Positions 26,826 to 36,149 of a DNA stretch of 64,000 nucleotides are shown here, piece after piece; position 1 is the stretch's first letter; each line of letters opens with the position of its first letter. A program made the position numbers and the translations under genes. A model generated the notes under the pieces. It worked only from the letters and a program-made list of their open reading frames with translations, made no database searches and was not told where the DNA came from. Source of the DNA: Corynebacterium macginleyi (GTDB lineage: Bacteria > Actinomycetota > Actinomycetes > Mycobacteriales > Mycobacteriaceae); assembly GCF_003688935.1 (NCBI RefSeq), contig NZ_REGE01000009.1:1-64000 (forward strand). The letters are read 5' to 3'.

Positions 26826-28253
26826 ATGACAGAAAAGAACCTGCCGACGGTGCTCGAGGGGATTGTCGCTAGACGCCGTACACACCTACCCGGCATACGC
26901 GAGCGCATCACGCACGTAGATGTAGAAAAGCTTCAGCCGTCTCGGCGTTCGCTATTCGCTGCGCTCAATGGCACCAATCGGCTCATCATGGAGTGTAAAT
27001 CCGCGTCGCCTTCGCTCGGGATGATTCGCAAGGATTACCACCCAGGCGATATAGCGCGCGTCTATTCACGCTATGCGGATGCCATTTCCGTGCTGTGCGA
27101 ACCAGAGTGGTTCGGCGGGGATTACGATCACCTGCAGACCGTAGCGCAATCCACGCACCTGCCGGTTTTGTGCAAAGATTTCATTATTGATCCGATTCAA
27201 GTCTATGCCGCGCGTTACTATGGTGCGGATGCAATATTGCTCATGATGTCCATCGTGGATGATGACACCTTTTGCCAGTTGAAGTCCGTCGCGGATGGAT
27301 TGGGACTCGATGTTTTGACTGAAGCTATTACTAAGGAGGAAGTGGAGCGGGCGCTGTCCTTCGGGGTAGAGATTATCGGTATTAATAACCGCAATCTCCA
27401 TGACTTAAGCATCGACCTTTCACGTACCGAAAGACTGGCCGGGTACGTGCCGGACGATAAGGTCGTTGTCTCGGAATCTGGCATCCGCGATAACAACACC
27501 ATCCGGCGCCTGGGTGCCCACGCCAATGCATTCCTCGTCGGCTCTCATCTCACCTCCCACGAGGACATCGACCGTGCCGCCCGCGAACTCCTCTTCGGTA
27601 CGAATAAGGTGTGCGGGCTCACCGCCGCCTCCACCGCCCAGGCCGCACGTGCCGCCGGTGCCATCTATGGAGGGCTCATATTTGTTCCTGATTCTCCGCG
27701 CAATGTTTCACGTGAAACCGCGGAGAAAATCATCGCCGCCGAACCCGGATTGGACTATGTAGCCGTAAGCCGCGCCGACGACCCCGCGGAATTACGGAAG
27801 ATAGCAACGATCCGTGGGCTGTCCGGAATCCAATTGCACGCACCATTCCAAAGCAGTGTAGATGCAGAGTTAGCACTGATCGAAAGCGCACGTACCGCCC
27901 TCGCGGACACCGACGCTAAATTGGTCTGGCGTGCAATCGACATGCACGATCCCCAGTGGGGAGAGATGGCGCCACAACTTGCCACCCACGCGGACCGCCT
28001 CGTGCTCGACTCGGGTAGGGGAGGTACCGGCCGCAGCTTCGACTGGACTGCCATCCCGGAAGACATCAAAGCCCACAGCCTCTTGGCCGGCGGCCTCGAC
28101 CTCAAGAACCTTAACAGCGCGCTCCGCGTAGGAACCGGAGGGCTCGACCTAAACTCTGGATTAGAGACGCGCCCCGGGCACAAGGATCCCGCCCTTATTT
28201 CGCAAGCGTTCCGCACCATCCACTTATTCCACCTACCTCACAAGAAAGATTAA
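26826..28253 (+). CDS. trpCF: Bifunctional indole-3-glycerol phosphate synthase / phosphoribosylanthranilate isomerase
   Basis: From ATG 26826 the 475-residue protein fuses two (beta/alpha)8 domains. TrpC occupies about residues 1-258: [45 protein letters not shown] and VVSESGI are typical. TrpF follows from about 262, with [42 protein letters not shown] near residue 395 and [15 protein letters not shown] near 418. The two catalyse consecutive steps (isomerase first, then ring closure). This fused order is usual in corynebacteria and Escherichia coli. A 15/16 parS match at 27704-27719 is read as NVSRETAE at the start of the TrpF domain. Confidence 0.95.
   Translation: MTEKNLPTVLEGIVARRRTHLPGIRERITHVDVEKLQPSRRSLFAALNGTNRLIMECKSASPSLGMIRKDYHPGDIARVYSRYADAISVLCEPEWFGGDYDHLQTVAQSTHLPVLCKDFIIDPIQVYAARYYGADAILLMMSIVDDDTFCQLKSVADGLGLDVLTEAITKEEVERALSFGVEIIGINNRNLHDLSIDLSRTERLAGYVPDDKVVVSESGIRDNNTIRRLGAHANAFLVGSHLTSHEDIDRAARELLFGTNKVCGLTAASTAQAARAAGAIYGGLIFVPDSPRNVSRETAEKIIAAEPGLDYVAVSRADDPAELRKIATIRGLSGIQLHAPFQSSVDAELALIESARTALADTDAKLVWRAIDMHDPQWGEMAPQLATHADRLVLDSGRGGTGRSFDWTAIPEDIKAHSLLAGGLDLKNLNSALRVGTGGLDLNSGLETRPGHKDPALISQAFRTIHLFHLPHKKD
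27704..27719. other. parS site (15/16 match) inside trpCF
   Basis: TGTTTCACGTGAAACC differs from the palindrome only at the last base. It is read as VSRET near the junction of the TrpC and TrpF domains. Confidence 0.85.
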
Positions 28254-28255
28254 CC

Positions 28256-29458
<1,203 letters not shown>

Positions 29459-29460
29459 TC

Positions 29461-30303
29461 ATGGGCAGCCGTTACGATAAACTTTTTGCCAGGTTGAATG
29501 AGAAGAACGAGGGCGCGTTCGTCCCATTTTTCATGTTGGGCGATCCGACACCTGCGGCCAGTCTGAATATCATCCGCACTGCCGTTGCCGCCGGGGCAGA
29601 TGCCCTCGAACTGGGCGTACCCTTCTCGGACCCAGTGGCGGATGGTCCCACCATCCAGACTTCACACATCCGCGCCCTCGATGGCGGAACGACTCTGGAT
29701 AGTGCCGTGGATCAGGTGCGGAGGATTCGCGCCGAATTCCCGAATTTACCCATTGGTATGTTGATCTATGGCAATGTTGCCTTCGCCCGCGGGTTGCAGC
29801 GATTTTATGCGGAGTTCGCAGATGCCGGCGCCGATAGCATTTTGCTTCCCGATGTCCCGGTGCGCGAAGGTGCCCCCTTCGTCGCCGCGGCAAAAGAGGC
29901 CGGCATCGACCCTATCTTCATCGCGCCCGCGCGGGCCGCAGAGCGAACTCTTGCCGGCGTCGCCAAGCACTCGCAGGGATATGTCTACGCGATTTCTCGC
30001 GACGGTGTGACGGGGACCGAGAAGGAATCCGAAACCACCGGACTCAAGGAGGTAGTCACCAGCATTCGGCGCTTTGATGGTCCACCGGTGTTGGTAGGTT
30101 TCGGAATTTCTTCGCCGCAGCACGTCGCAGATGCCATCGCCGCTAACGCTGCAGGCGCCATTACAGGGTCCGCAATCACCACAATCATCGACCGGCATGT
30201 TTCACGTGAAACAAGCTGCGCTGGGAAGATCGATAATGTGGAGGCCTTGCATGCGGAACTGACTGAATTCATCTCCACGATGAAAGAAGCGACCAAAAAA
30301 TAG
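29461..30303 (+). CDS. trpA: Tryptophan synthase alpha chain
   Basis: The 280-residue (beta/alpha)8 protein cleaves indole-3-glycerol phosphate to indole for TrpB. The catalytic Glu lies in ALELGVPFSDPVADGPTIQ near residue 50, and the Asp is in DAGADSILLPDVP near residue 130. The phosphate-binding part has SRDGVTGTEKE near 180 and PVLVGFGISSPQHV near 210. A perfect parS at 30198-30213 is read as HVSRETSC near the C-terminus. It is the last gene of the operon and is followed by a strong hairpin. Confidence 0.95.
   Translation: MGSRYDKLFARLNEKNEGAFVPFFMLGDPTPAASLNIIRTAVAAGADALELGVPFSDPVADGPTIQTSHIRALDGGTTLDSAVDQVRRIRAEFPNLPIGMLIYGNVAFARGLQRFYAEFADAGADSILLPDVPVREGAPFVAAAKEAGIDPIFIAPARAAERTLAGVAKHSQGYVYAISRDGVTGTEKESETTGLKEVVTSIRRFDGPPVLVGFGISSPQHVADAIAANAAGAITGSAITTIIDRHVSRETSCAGKIDNVEALHAELTEFISTMKEATKK
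30198..30213. other. parS site, perfect 16-mer, inside trpA
   Basis: TGTTTCACGTGAAACA is a perfect parS palindrome, read as VSRET within trpA. Confidence 0.95.
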
Positions 30304-30331
30304 GGCCTTCCTTCCGCAGCACCACGCGAAA

Positions 30332-30381
30332 GAGCCCCCTCGCATCCTCCCATGAATCTTATGGGATGATGCAGGGGGCTC
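30332..30381. terminator. Bidirectional terminator between trpA and the DAACS transporter
   Basis: A long imperfect hairpin has outer arms GAGCCCCCT / AGGGGGCTC and inner arms including CCCAT / ATGGG around the loop GAATCTT. It lies between two convergent genes and can serve both. T-rich tails are weak. Confidence 0.7.
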
Positions 30382-30398
30382 ACATATTTCACGGGGAA

Positions 30399-31610
30399 CT
30401 AGGCCGCAGTGCCTACTTCTTCTTCATTGAGCGTATCGACCTTGTCGCGGGCAAACTTATCGACAACCATCGCAATAGCACCATCGCCGGTAACGTTTGC
30501 TGCAGTACCGACGGAGTCAATCGCGATATAAGCGGCGATCATCAGAGCAACCATTCCGTCATCGAAGCCCATCATATCGGCCAACAGACCAACTGCCACC
30601 ATAACGGCGCCACCCGGCACGCCCGGAGCGGCGATCATCATGATCCCCAACAAGAAGACAAAGCCGAGGCCGGTGCCTGTACTAATATCCATGTTCGCCA
30701 TAAAGATGATGGCGAAGGCGTAAAGAGTCAGCTTCATCATAGAGCCCGACAGGTGAATAGTCGCGCATAGCGGTATCACGAAGCTCGCCACCGGTTTCGA
30801 AATCCCATTGCGCAAACTGGACTCCAAGGACACCGGAATGGTTGCCGCAGAGGAGGAGGTACCCAATGCCGTGAAATATGCCGGAAGCATATTCCGCAGC
30901 GCCTTAAAAGGATTCTTTCCTGTGATTGCCCCGGCGACCACATACTGAAGCACGAGGTACACCAGGGTCATGACCACTGCCAGTATCAAGACCTTTGCAA
31001 AAGCGGAGAGGACATCGCCAATATTGCCATTCATGCCCAAGCCGAGGAACATACCGAAGATGTAGAAGGGCAAGATAGGGATAACGAATCCCCATATGAC
31101 CTTAACAACCACATTTTCCAATTCCTTAGTGACGGTGTAGAGCGTATCGGACTTGACCATCGTCATGGCGACACCAATGCAGAACGATAGCAACAGTGCC
31201 GTCATAACCTCGAACGGTGGTGCCATCTTCACTTCGAAATAAGGGGAGAGGGAGCCTTCATCCACGTCGGAGACGTTGGTCACTAAGGTTTGGCCCGCCA
31301 ACATCCAGGGATAGAGCCACTTTGCCAAACCGTAGGCGATCAAACCCGCAAGAACGGTGGAGCCATAGGCGACGCCTGCGGTAAATCCCAACCATTTCCC
31401 TGCGCCCTTACCAAGTCCGGCGATAGCAGGGGCAACCAGCGCAAAAATTAAAACGGGAATGAAGAAATTGAGGAAGTTACCGAATAACCCGTTAAAGGTG
31501 GCAAAGGCTCGACCGAACCATTCCGGGGCAAAGAGGCTGACAACTATGCCGAGCACAATGGCAATAACTATGCGGAATAGGAGAGAGTCCGCTATTTTCT
31601 TGAGATTCAT
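30399..31610 (-). CDS. Dicarboxylate/amino acid:cation symporter (DAACS family)
   Basis: The 403-residue protein has eight or so membrane helices plus two re-entrant loops. The serine-rich loop TSSSAATIPVSLESS is near residue 250 and the second hairpin motif GVPGGAVMVAVGLLADMMG near residue 335, both hallmarks of the glutamate/aspartate/serine symporter family (PF00375). It would bring dicarboxylates or small amino acids in with sodium or protons; the substrate is not evident. ATG 31610 opens MNLKKIADSLLFRIVIA. It converges on the trp operon with a shared terminator. Confidence 0.9.
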   Translation of the reverse strand: MNLKKIADSLLFRIVIAIVLGIVVSLFAPEWFGRAFATFNGLFGNFLNFFIPVLIFALVAPAIAGLGKGAGKWLGFTAGVAYGSTVLAGLIAYGLAKWLYPWMLAGQTLVTNVSDVDEGSLSPYFEVKMAPPFEVMTALLLSFCIGVAMTMVKSDTLYTVTKELENVVVKVIWGFVIPILPFYIFGMFLGLGMNGNIGDVLSAFAKVLILAVVMTLVYLVLQYVVAGAITGKNPFKALRNMLPAYFTALGTSSSAATIPVSLESSLRNGISKPVASFVIPLCATIHLSGSMMKLTLYAFAIIFMANMDISTGTGLGFVFLLGIMMIAAPGVPGGAVMVAVGLLADMMGFDDGMVALMIAAYIAIDSVGTAANVTGDGAIAMVVDKFARDKVDTLNEEEVGTAA

Positions 31611-31816
31611 GCAATCACAATCAGGTTAGGTGTTCCACCTCCGAGAACTTACGTGGGTACGGTCCAACGGAAGGAGAGACAACGCGGTGCAGGTCCAAAA
31701 TCGAGCGAATACCTATCGATCGATCTAAAATGAATATTACCCGAGACAATTGATATATAAGACACCAGCCCTGTAACTTAATTTCCAATCGCACGCCGCG
31801 GGATTAGACTGTGGAC

Positions 31817-32293
31817 ATGGTCGCAGTGGGAATTATATTTTTAATCTTTGCCGTTTTCCTTGTCGCCGTAGGCGCCCTCGCCGCCACCAAGCGGTTGCCT
31901 GGCAATAAATACATTGGCTTGCGTTTACAAGAAATCCGGAAGTCACGCGAAGCCTGGAATAATGCCCATGCCGTTGCAGGTCCTTTTTGGGCCCTAAGCG
32001 GGGTCGCCCTACTTTTCGGAGGCGTCGTAGCATTTCGCGCGGAAGGCTGGATGTGGTTGATCCCGGTCACCACATTTGTGATTTCCGTCCTCGCACTTTC
32101 CATCGGTTCAAACCTTGCCTCGCGCGCGGCATTCCTTTATGAGCAAGCGCGTGCCGGAGAAGATGGTTGTGGCGATAGCTGCAATTGTGGGTCAGGCGTT
32201 CGCGGTGAGGAAGAGGTCGACCCCGATTCCAGCATCCAACACGAGGTAGATCTGGGTGCCCTCCGTCAGGCCGCCCGGCACTCGGATAATTAA
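31817..32293 (+). CDS. SdpI-like small membrane protein
   Basis: From ATG 31817 (a GTG two codons upstream is possible) the 158-residue protein has three membrane segments, roughly residues 2-21, 52-72 and 80-98. Between the first and second is KRLPGNKYIGLRLQEIRKSREAWNNAHAVAG (split here for motif: NKYIGLRL and REAWNNAH), the conserved loop of the SdpI family, whose Bacillus founder gives immunity to the toxin SdpC. The C-terminal tail is acidic and includes a short Cys cluster (CGDSCNC). Most actinobacterial members have no known toxin partner and none is seen here. A housekeeping or stress role is as likely as immunity. Confidence 0.6.
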   Translation: MVAVGIIFLIFAVFLVAVGALAATKRLPGNKYIGLRLQEIRKSREAWNNAHAVAGPFWALSGVALLFGGVVAFRAEGWMWLIPVTTFVISVLALSIGSNLASRAAFLYEQARAGEDGCGDSCNCGSGVRGEEEVDPDSSIQHEVDLGALRQAARHSDN

Positions 32294-32537
32294 ATAAGTG
32301 ATTTTCTAGCTCTCTTCTCCCTCCCTTTCCCCGTGCGAACCTTCTATGGAAATTGGCACACGCGGGGGATGGGTACGGGAGTTTTTTGGCACAGTGACTT
32401 TATAGGTCTAGCCCCGAGATATGCCCACCTTTTCATCACAACTAAATTATGGCGGCAGGCTTCATTGCACTCATCTAAAGTAAGTATTATCTAGCATCTT
32501 CTTACTCCACCCGAAAAGGAAACCTTTCCTCATTGCA
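32294..32537. other. Intergenic region upstream of the Rieske gene
   Basis: About 240 bases without a gene. An inverted repeat GGAAACCTTTCC lies at about 32519-32530, just before the parS at 32538. No terminator or RNA is evident. Confidence 0.35.
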
Positions 32538-32553
32538 TGTTTCACGTGAAACC
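32538..32553. other. parS site (15/16 match), intergenic
   Basis: TGTTTCACGTGAAACC lies just upstream of the Rieske protein gene. Together with 33051-33066 it is one of the two sites outside coding sequence. Confidence 0.85.
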
Positions 32554-32653
32554 TGAGCCTAGCAATTCAACTTTTACGGCGTCCACGCAGGGTTCACCGT
32601 CCAATACAGCAATATCCTCCCGATCTCGAGCCATTCAGGATACAGTAGGGATT

Positions 32654-33019
32654 ATGACTATCTGCTCGCGCCGCTTGTTCTTGCTCGGATCTGCTACGAC
32701 TTTCGCGGGAGCGTATCTCGCCGCCTGCGGCTCAAAACCAGCCGCCGAAATCGCGGCAACAGACGTTCCCATAGGCTCCGGCGTAATCGTTGATGGGGTT
32801 ATTTTCACACAACCGAAAGAGGGGGAGTTTAAGGCGTACTCCCAAACTTGCCCACACCAACAAAACCTCATCACGGAAATCGAAGGGATGATTGCGACTT
32901 GCCCTGCGCATCGTACGTCTTATAACCTGCAGGACGGCTCAGTCATCGAAGGCCCCGGCCGAGACCCACTCAAAGAGTACGAGGTAACCCAGGACGGATC
33001 GACGGTCACTACCGGCTAA
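32654..33019 (+). CDS. Small Tat-exported Rieske [2Fe-2S] lipoprotein
   Basis: From ATG 32654 the 121-residue protein begins MTICSRRLFLLGSATTF, with twin arginines typical of Tat signals, and then LAACGS, a lipobox whose Cys would carry lipid. The Rieske motifs are TCPHQQ near residue 62 and TCPAHRTSYN near residue 79, i.e. C-X-H and C-X2-H spaced about 16 residues apart, which bind a [2Fe-2S] cluster. The protein is too short to be the bc1 Rieske subunit. It is likely a stand-alone electron carrier on the outer face of the membrane. The upstream in-frame extension to 32537 overlaps parS and is not the start. Confidence 0.8.
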   Translation: MTICSRRLFLLGSATTFAGAYLAACGSKPAAEIAATDVPIGSGVIVDGVIFTQPKEGEFKAYSQTCPHQQNLITEIEGMIATCPAHRTSYNLQDGSVIEGPGRDPLKEYEVTQDGSTVTTG

Positions 33020-33050
33020 ACCACGCCGGAACACCACCCTCCCCCCGCAT

Positions 33051-33066
33051 AGTTTCACGTGAAACC
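33051..33066. other. parS-like site (14/16 match), intergenic
   Basis: AGTTTCACGTGAAACC differs from the parS palindrome only at the two outermost bases. It lies 31 bases after the Rieske gene and upstream of the BASS transporter. Confidence 0.75.
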
Positions 33067-33148
33067 AGGTCCTTGCAGGGTACATAGGGAAGAAATTTAT
33101 CCACCCCACTTTCCGGGGAAACAAGCAAGACGGTTTACACTTTGGGTC

Positions 33149-34123
33149 ATGCTGCACAGACTCAAAAGCCCGGACCCGCTCATCGTCCTCATTCTTACGG
33201 CCGTGGCAATCGCCATCATTGCCCCGGCCCGTGGCACCTTCGCCGATGTCTTTGGAAATCTGACAAATGCGGCGATCGCGCTGTTGTTCTTTCTCTACGG
33301 TGCGCGATTATCCACCCAAGAGGCCGTGAGTGGACTTAAGCATTGGCGGCTCCACGTGATCATTCTCGCGTTCACCTTTGCCATTTATCCCCTCATCGGC
33401 CTAGCCCTCCGACCACTAACGGGCTTCATTGCGGCCGATATGTACATGGGGATCCTATTCTTGACGCTGGTTCCATCCACGGTGCAGTCGTCGGTGGCGT
33501 TTACCTCCATTGCGAAGGGGAATGTATTCGGAGCAATCGTCTCCGCCTCCACCTCGAACTTGGTCGGCGTCTTCATCACGCCCATTCTGGTGATGTTACT
33601 CATGGGTACCGGTTCCGGCCTACACATCGATACCTCGGTCTTTGGGGAGATTTCTCTCTTGCTTGTGGCGCCATTCGTGGTGGGCCAAATAACCCGGCGT
33701 TGGGTAGCCGGACTCGCCAAAAGCAAGTATACGAAAATGGTTGACCGCGGCTCCATTGCCATGGTGGTTTATTCCGCCTTTTCCAAGGGCGTGGTTGATG
33801 GAATCTGGTCCTTCATTTCTGTCTGGGAGATCATCTTCCTCGTCTTTTTTGCTGCACTATTCGTCATCTTTATGTTGTGGCTGACGCGGTTTATCTCCGG
33901 GAAGCTAAGATTCTCTCGCGGCGATATCATCGCAATCCAATTTTGCGGATCTAAAAAATCCCTGACTACCGGCCTTCCCATGGCCTCAGTCATCTTTGCC
34001 TCAGGCTCTACGTCGCTCGGACTGTTGATTCTCCCGTTAATGATTTACCACCAAGTGCAGCTAATGATTTGTTCTCTGCTAGCCTCCCGGTACGCGCACC
34101 AGGACGAGGAACAACTACACTAG
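33149..34123 (+). CDS. Bile acid:sodium symporter family (BASS) transporter
   Basis: From ATG 33149 the 324-residue protein has about nine or ten membrane helices. Motifs are IALLFFLYGARLS near residue 45, LTLVPSTVQSSVAFTSIAKGN near residue 107 and QFCGSKKSLTTGLPMA near residue 265. These are typical of the SLC10A7/YfeH branch of the BASS family. Its substrate in corynebacteria is unclear. The start MLHRLKSPDPL is preferred over an upstream in-frame extension that begins inside the parS-like site. Confidence 0.85.
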   Translation: MLHRLKSPDPLIVLILTAVAIAIIAPARGTFADVFGNLTNAAIALLFFLYGARLSTQEAVSGLKHWRLHVIILAFTFAIYPLIGLALRPLTGFIAADMYMGILFLTLVPSTVQSSVAFTSIAKGNVFGAIVSASTSNLVGVFITPILVMLLMGTGSGLHIDTSVFGEISLLLVAPFVVGQITRRWVAGLAKSKYTKMVDRGSIAMVVYSAFSKGVVDGIWSFISVWEIIFLVFFAALFVIFMLWLTRFISGKLRFSRGDIIAIQFCGSKKSLTTGLPMASVIFASGSTSLGLLILPLMIYHQVQLMICSLLASRYAHQDEEQLH

Positions 34124-34129
34124 GTGCCC

Positions 34130-34441
34130 ATGGCTAATTACCTATATGTGCGCACCGAACTCAGTGTCCCTGGAGTGGGATCAGCAATCCACCTCGCAGA
34201 ATTAGAAGAACAGGATACTCAGCGCTGCCGCATGCACCGTTTGATCGCTCTAGATGCTACAGCCTCGATCGTCGGGATAGCGACCCCGAGTAGTTACACG
34301 GGAAACGTGGATAAGCCGCAAGAAGTAGTTCCACACCCCGATACCTACGGTCAGTACCCTGATATCAGTGCCAGCTACATGAACCAAGAAAAGTTTGAGG
34401 CGCTGTGGACGGAAGCCACTACCAAGTTTGGCTTTAGCTAA
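34130..34441 (+). CDS. Hypothetical protein, 103 residues
   Basis: From ATG 34130 the protein opens MANYLYVRTELSVPGVGSAI. It starts seven bases after the BASS transporter stop and is probably cotranscribed. It has no signal peptide or membrane segment. It contains several Tyr- and Pro-rich bends (HPDTYGQYPDISASYMNQEKF) and an alpha/beta composition. I cannot name a family with confidence. A GTG at 34124 directly after the previous stop is an alternative start. It ends eight bases before the stop of the convergent brnE gene. Confidence 0.65.
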   Translation: MANYLYVRTELSVPGVGSAIHLAELEEQDTQRCRMHRLIALDATASIVGIATPSSYTGNVDKPQEVVPHPDTYGQYPDISASYMNQEKFEALWTEATTKFGFS

Positions 34442-34448
34442 GAGCGGT

Positions 34449-34781
34449 CTAAAGCACTACATTCACCAACAGCATGTAGAACGCGGTACCACCGAGGACG
34501 GACACGCCGAAATGCCGTTTCCACCAGTGCAGCCCTGCGGTGACCAACACGCCCAGTAACACCGGCCATAAACCACCTGTGCCGTCCGCCTGTCCGGCAA
34601 CGGCATAAACCACCAGGATGGTCATGACACCAACGGGCATCATCAAACCCAGCAGCGAAAAGAACTCGCTATCTTTCATCCACTTCTGCGCAGAGAAAGG
34701 AAGCTCCCGCAACAACACGGTCACGATGCCTACGGGGATAAGCACAGCAGCAATCGCGCCTAAACTGACTCCGGCCGGCAT
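34449..34781 (-). CDS. brnE: Branched-chain amino acid exporter, small subunit (AzlD/BrnE)
   Basis: The 110-residue protein has four hydrophobic segments and the AzlD family motif VTVLLRELPFSAQKWMKDSEFF near residues 21-42. With the AzlC-like protein encoded just upstream it forms a two-subunit exporter; in Corynebacterium glutamicum BrnFE exports isoleucine, leucine, valine and methionine. It starts six bases after the brnF stop. Unlike the described arrangement, no lrp regulator gene is adjacent. Confidence 0.85.
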   Translation of the reverse strand: MPAGVSLGAIAAVLIPVGIVTVLLRELPFSAQKWMKDSEFFSLLGLMMPVGVMTILVVYAVAGQADGTGGLWPVLLGVLVTAGLHWWKRHFGVSVLGGTAFYMLLVNVVL

Positions 34782-34787
34782 TTATTT

Positions 34788-35513
34788 CTAATCTTTCACG
34801 GTCGTAGAGGAAAGGGGATCAAGCCGCCAGGAGAGCAAATCATCCACGCGAGGCAATAGGTAGCGAATAATAAGCAATAAGAAATAAGCGCTCAAGGAAA
34901 CCATCAGCAGCTGCCCGGGGGTTATGAACGCAGCGAGAATGCCCAAGGCTGCGGCCGATAGCGGGAGGGACAGATCCTGATTGTTGCGAAAGGAATCCAT
35001 CGCCAGCACGACGAAGAGCGCAACAAGAGCAAATTCCATTCCCTCGACGGAGGAGGGGATTACCAGGCCGGTAAGCGCACCAACGAATCCGCAACCCACC
35101 CAAAGTATTTGGCAAAAGATTTGTATGCTGAGAATACGCGGGCCACTTAACCGTTCCTCGGTCGGCAGCGCCGAGACGATTGCGTAACTTTCGTCCGTGA
35201 GGGCATAGGTGGAATAGGCCTTGCCCACGGGGGAAATAATCCGCGTGCGTGGAAAAGTCAGCCCATAGAAGATATGGCGGAAATTCACCATGAAACCGGT
35301 AAGAAGGGAGGAGAACACGGATACACCGCCAGTAACCATGGAAATGGCGAGAAACTCCATAGAGCCGGCGTAGATGATGATGGAAAATATGGGCGTCCAC
35401 CACCAGCTAAACCCGGCTTGGACCATCAGGAGACCAAAAGCCAAGCCCAATGGAATTAGCCCGAGAGCCGCCGCCCACGTGTCCTTAATGCCCTTGTGGA
35501 TTTCCTCGCGCAT
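34788..35513 (-). CDS. brnF: Branched-chain amino acid exporter, large subunit (AzlC/BrnF)
   Basis: The 241-residue protein has about seven membrane helices. AzlC-family motifs are GLIPLGLAFGLL near residue 18, FSIIIYAGSMEFLAIS near residue 43 and NFRHIFYGLTFP near residue 77. It pairs with BrnE to export branched-chain amino acids and methionine. Start ATG 35513 opens MREEIHKGIKDTW. The nearest upstream gene (yqgE) is read in the same direction and ends 39 bp away. Confidence 0.88.
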   Translation of the reverse strand: MREEIHKGIKDTWAAALGLIPLGLAFGLLMVQAGFSWWWTPIFSIIIYAGSMEFLAISMVTGGVSVFSSLLTGFMVNFRHIFYGLTFPRTRIISPVGKAYSTYALTDESYAIVSALPTEERLSGPRILSIQIFCQILWVGCGFVGALTGLVIPSSVEGMEFALVALFVVLAMDSFRNNQDLSLPLSAAALGILAAFITPGQLLMVSLSAYFLLLIIRYLLPRVDDLLSWRLDPLSSTTVKD

Positions 35514-35552
35514 ACGGGTCAGTGTAACCGATCACTTACCAGCGCCTAGGAA

Positions 35553-36149
35553 TTAATTATCATCCACATTCACGGGATAGGTGGAATACAGAGGAAGGGG
35601 CATAGGCTGACGTTTCATGACATCGGCCCATAAATCAGCCGCGCCTGGCGCCACCACATCCTGCGCTAGGGCGGGTGCCACGAACCATTCACCGGCCTCG
35701 ATTTCTTCCTCCAACTGCCCGGGACCCCACTCGGCGTAACCGGCAAACATGCGCATGCCGGTGACCAGTGGCTCGATATCTTCCGGATTAGAGCGCAAAT
35801 CCACGTGCGCTAGGCGCGGTGCAAGGCGACTGAGCTGATCTTCTTTATCCGGGTCGACTCCTTGCTTGACCTGCGCCAAACCCACGACGGATTGCTGGTT
35901 GAGCGGACCACCGATATACAGTGCCTGCGGTTTGGCAATGACAGGCATCCATTCTGGAAGCACGTTAAAAATGGCCACTTCTGAGCGCTTGGTAAGGTCC
36001 ACGCCGAAGGTCATCATGTCATTGTGCTCCACCAACAAGATGACGGAACGGGCGAATTCCGGCGACAGCATCCCTGGTGCGGACACGAGCAACTGCCCGG
36101 GGGCGGGATCGTTGCGCTCGAGGGCATTAAATAATCTATCGGCAAACAT
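35553..36149 (-). CDS. YqgE/AlgH family protein (UPF0301)
   Basis: The 198-residue protein fits PF02622: PAPGQLLVSAPGML near residue 15, ILLVEHNDMMTFGVDLTKRSE near residues 37-57, LYIGGPLNQQSV near residue 77 and MRMFAGYAEWGPGQLEEEI near residues 132-150. The family is widespread and soluble; its biochemical role is not established. The start ATG overlaps the stop of cca by one base (TAATG), so the two genes are translationally coupled. Actinobacteria commonly place this gene beside cca. Confidence 0.85.
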   Translation of the reverse strand: MFADRLFNALERNDPAPGQLLVSAPGMLSPEFARSVILLVEHNDMMTFGVDLTKRSEVAIFNVLPEWMPVIAKPQALYIGGPLNQQSVVGLAQVKQGVDPDKEDQLSRLAPRLAHVDLRSNPEDIEPLVTGMRMFAGYAEWGPGQLEEEIEAGEWFVAPALAQDVVAPGAADLWADVMKRQPMPLPLYSTYPVNVDDN

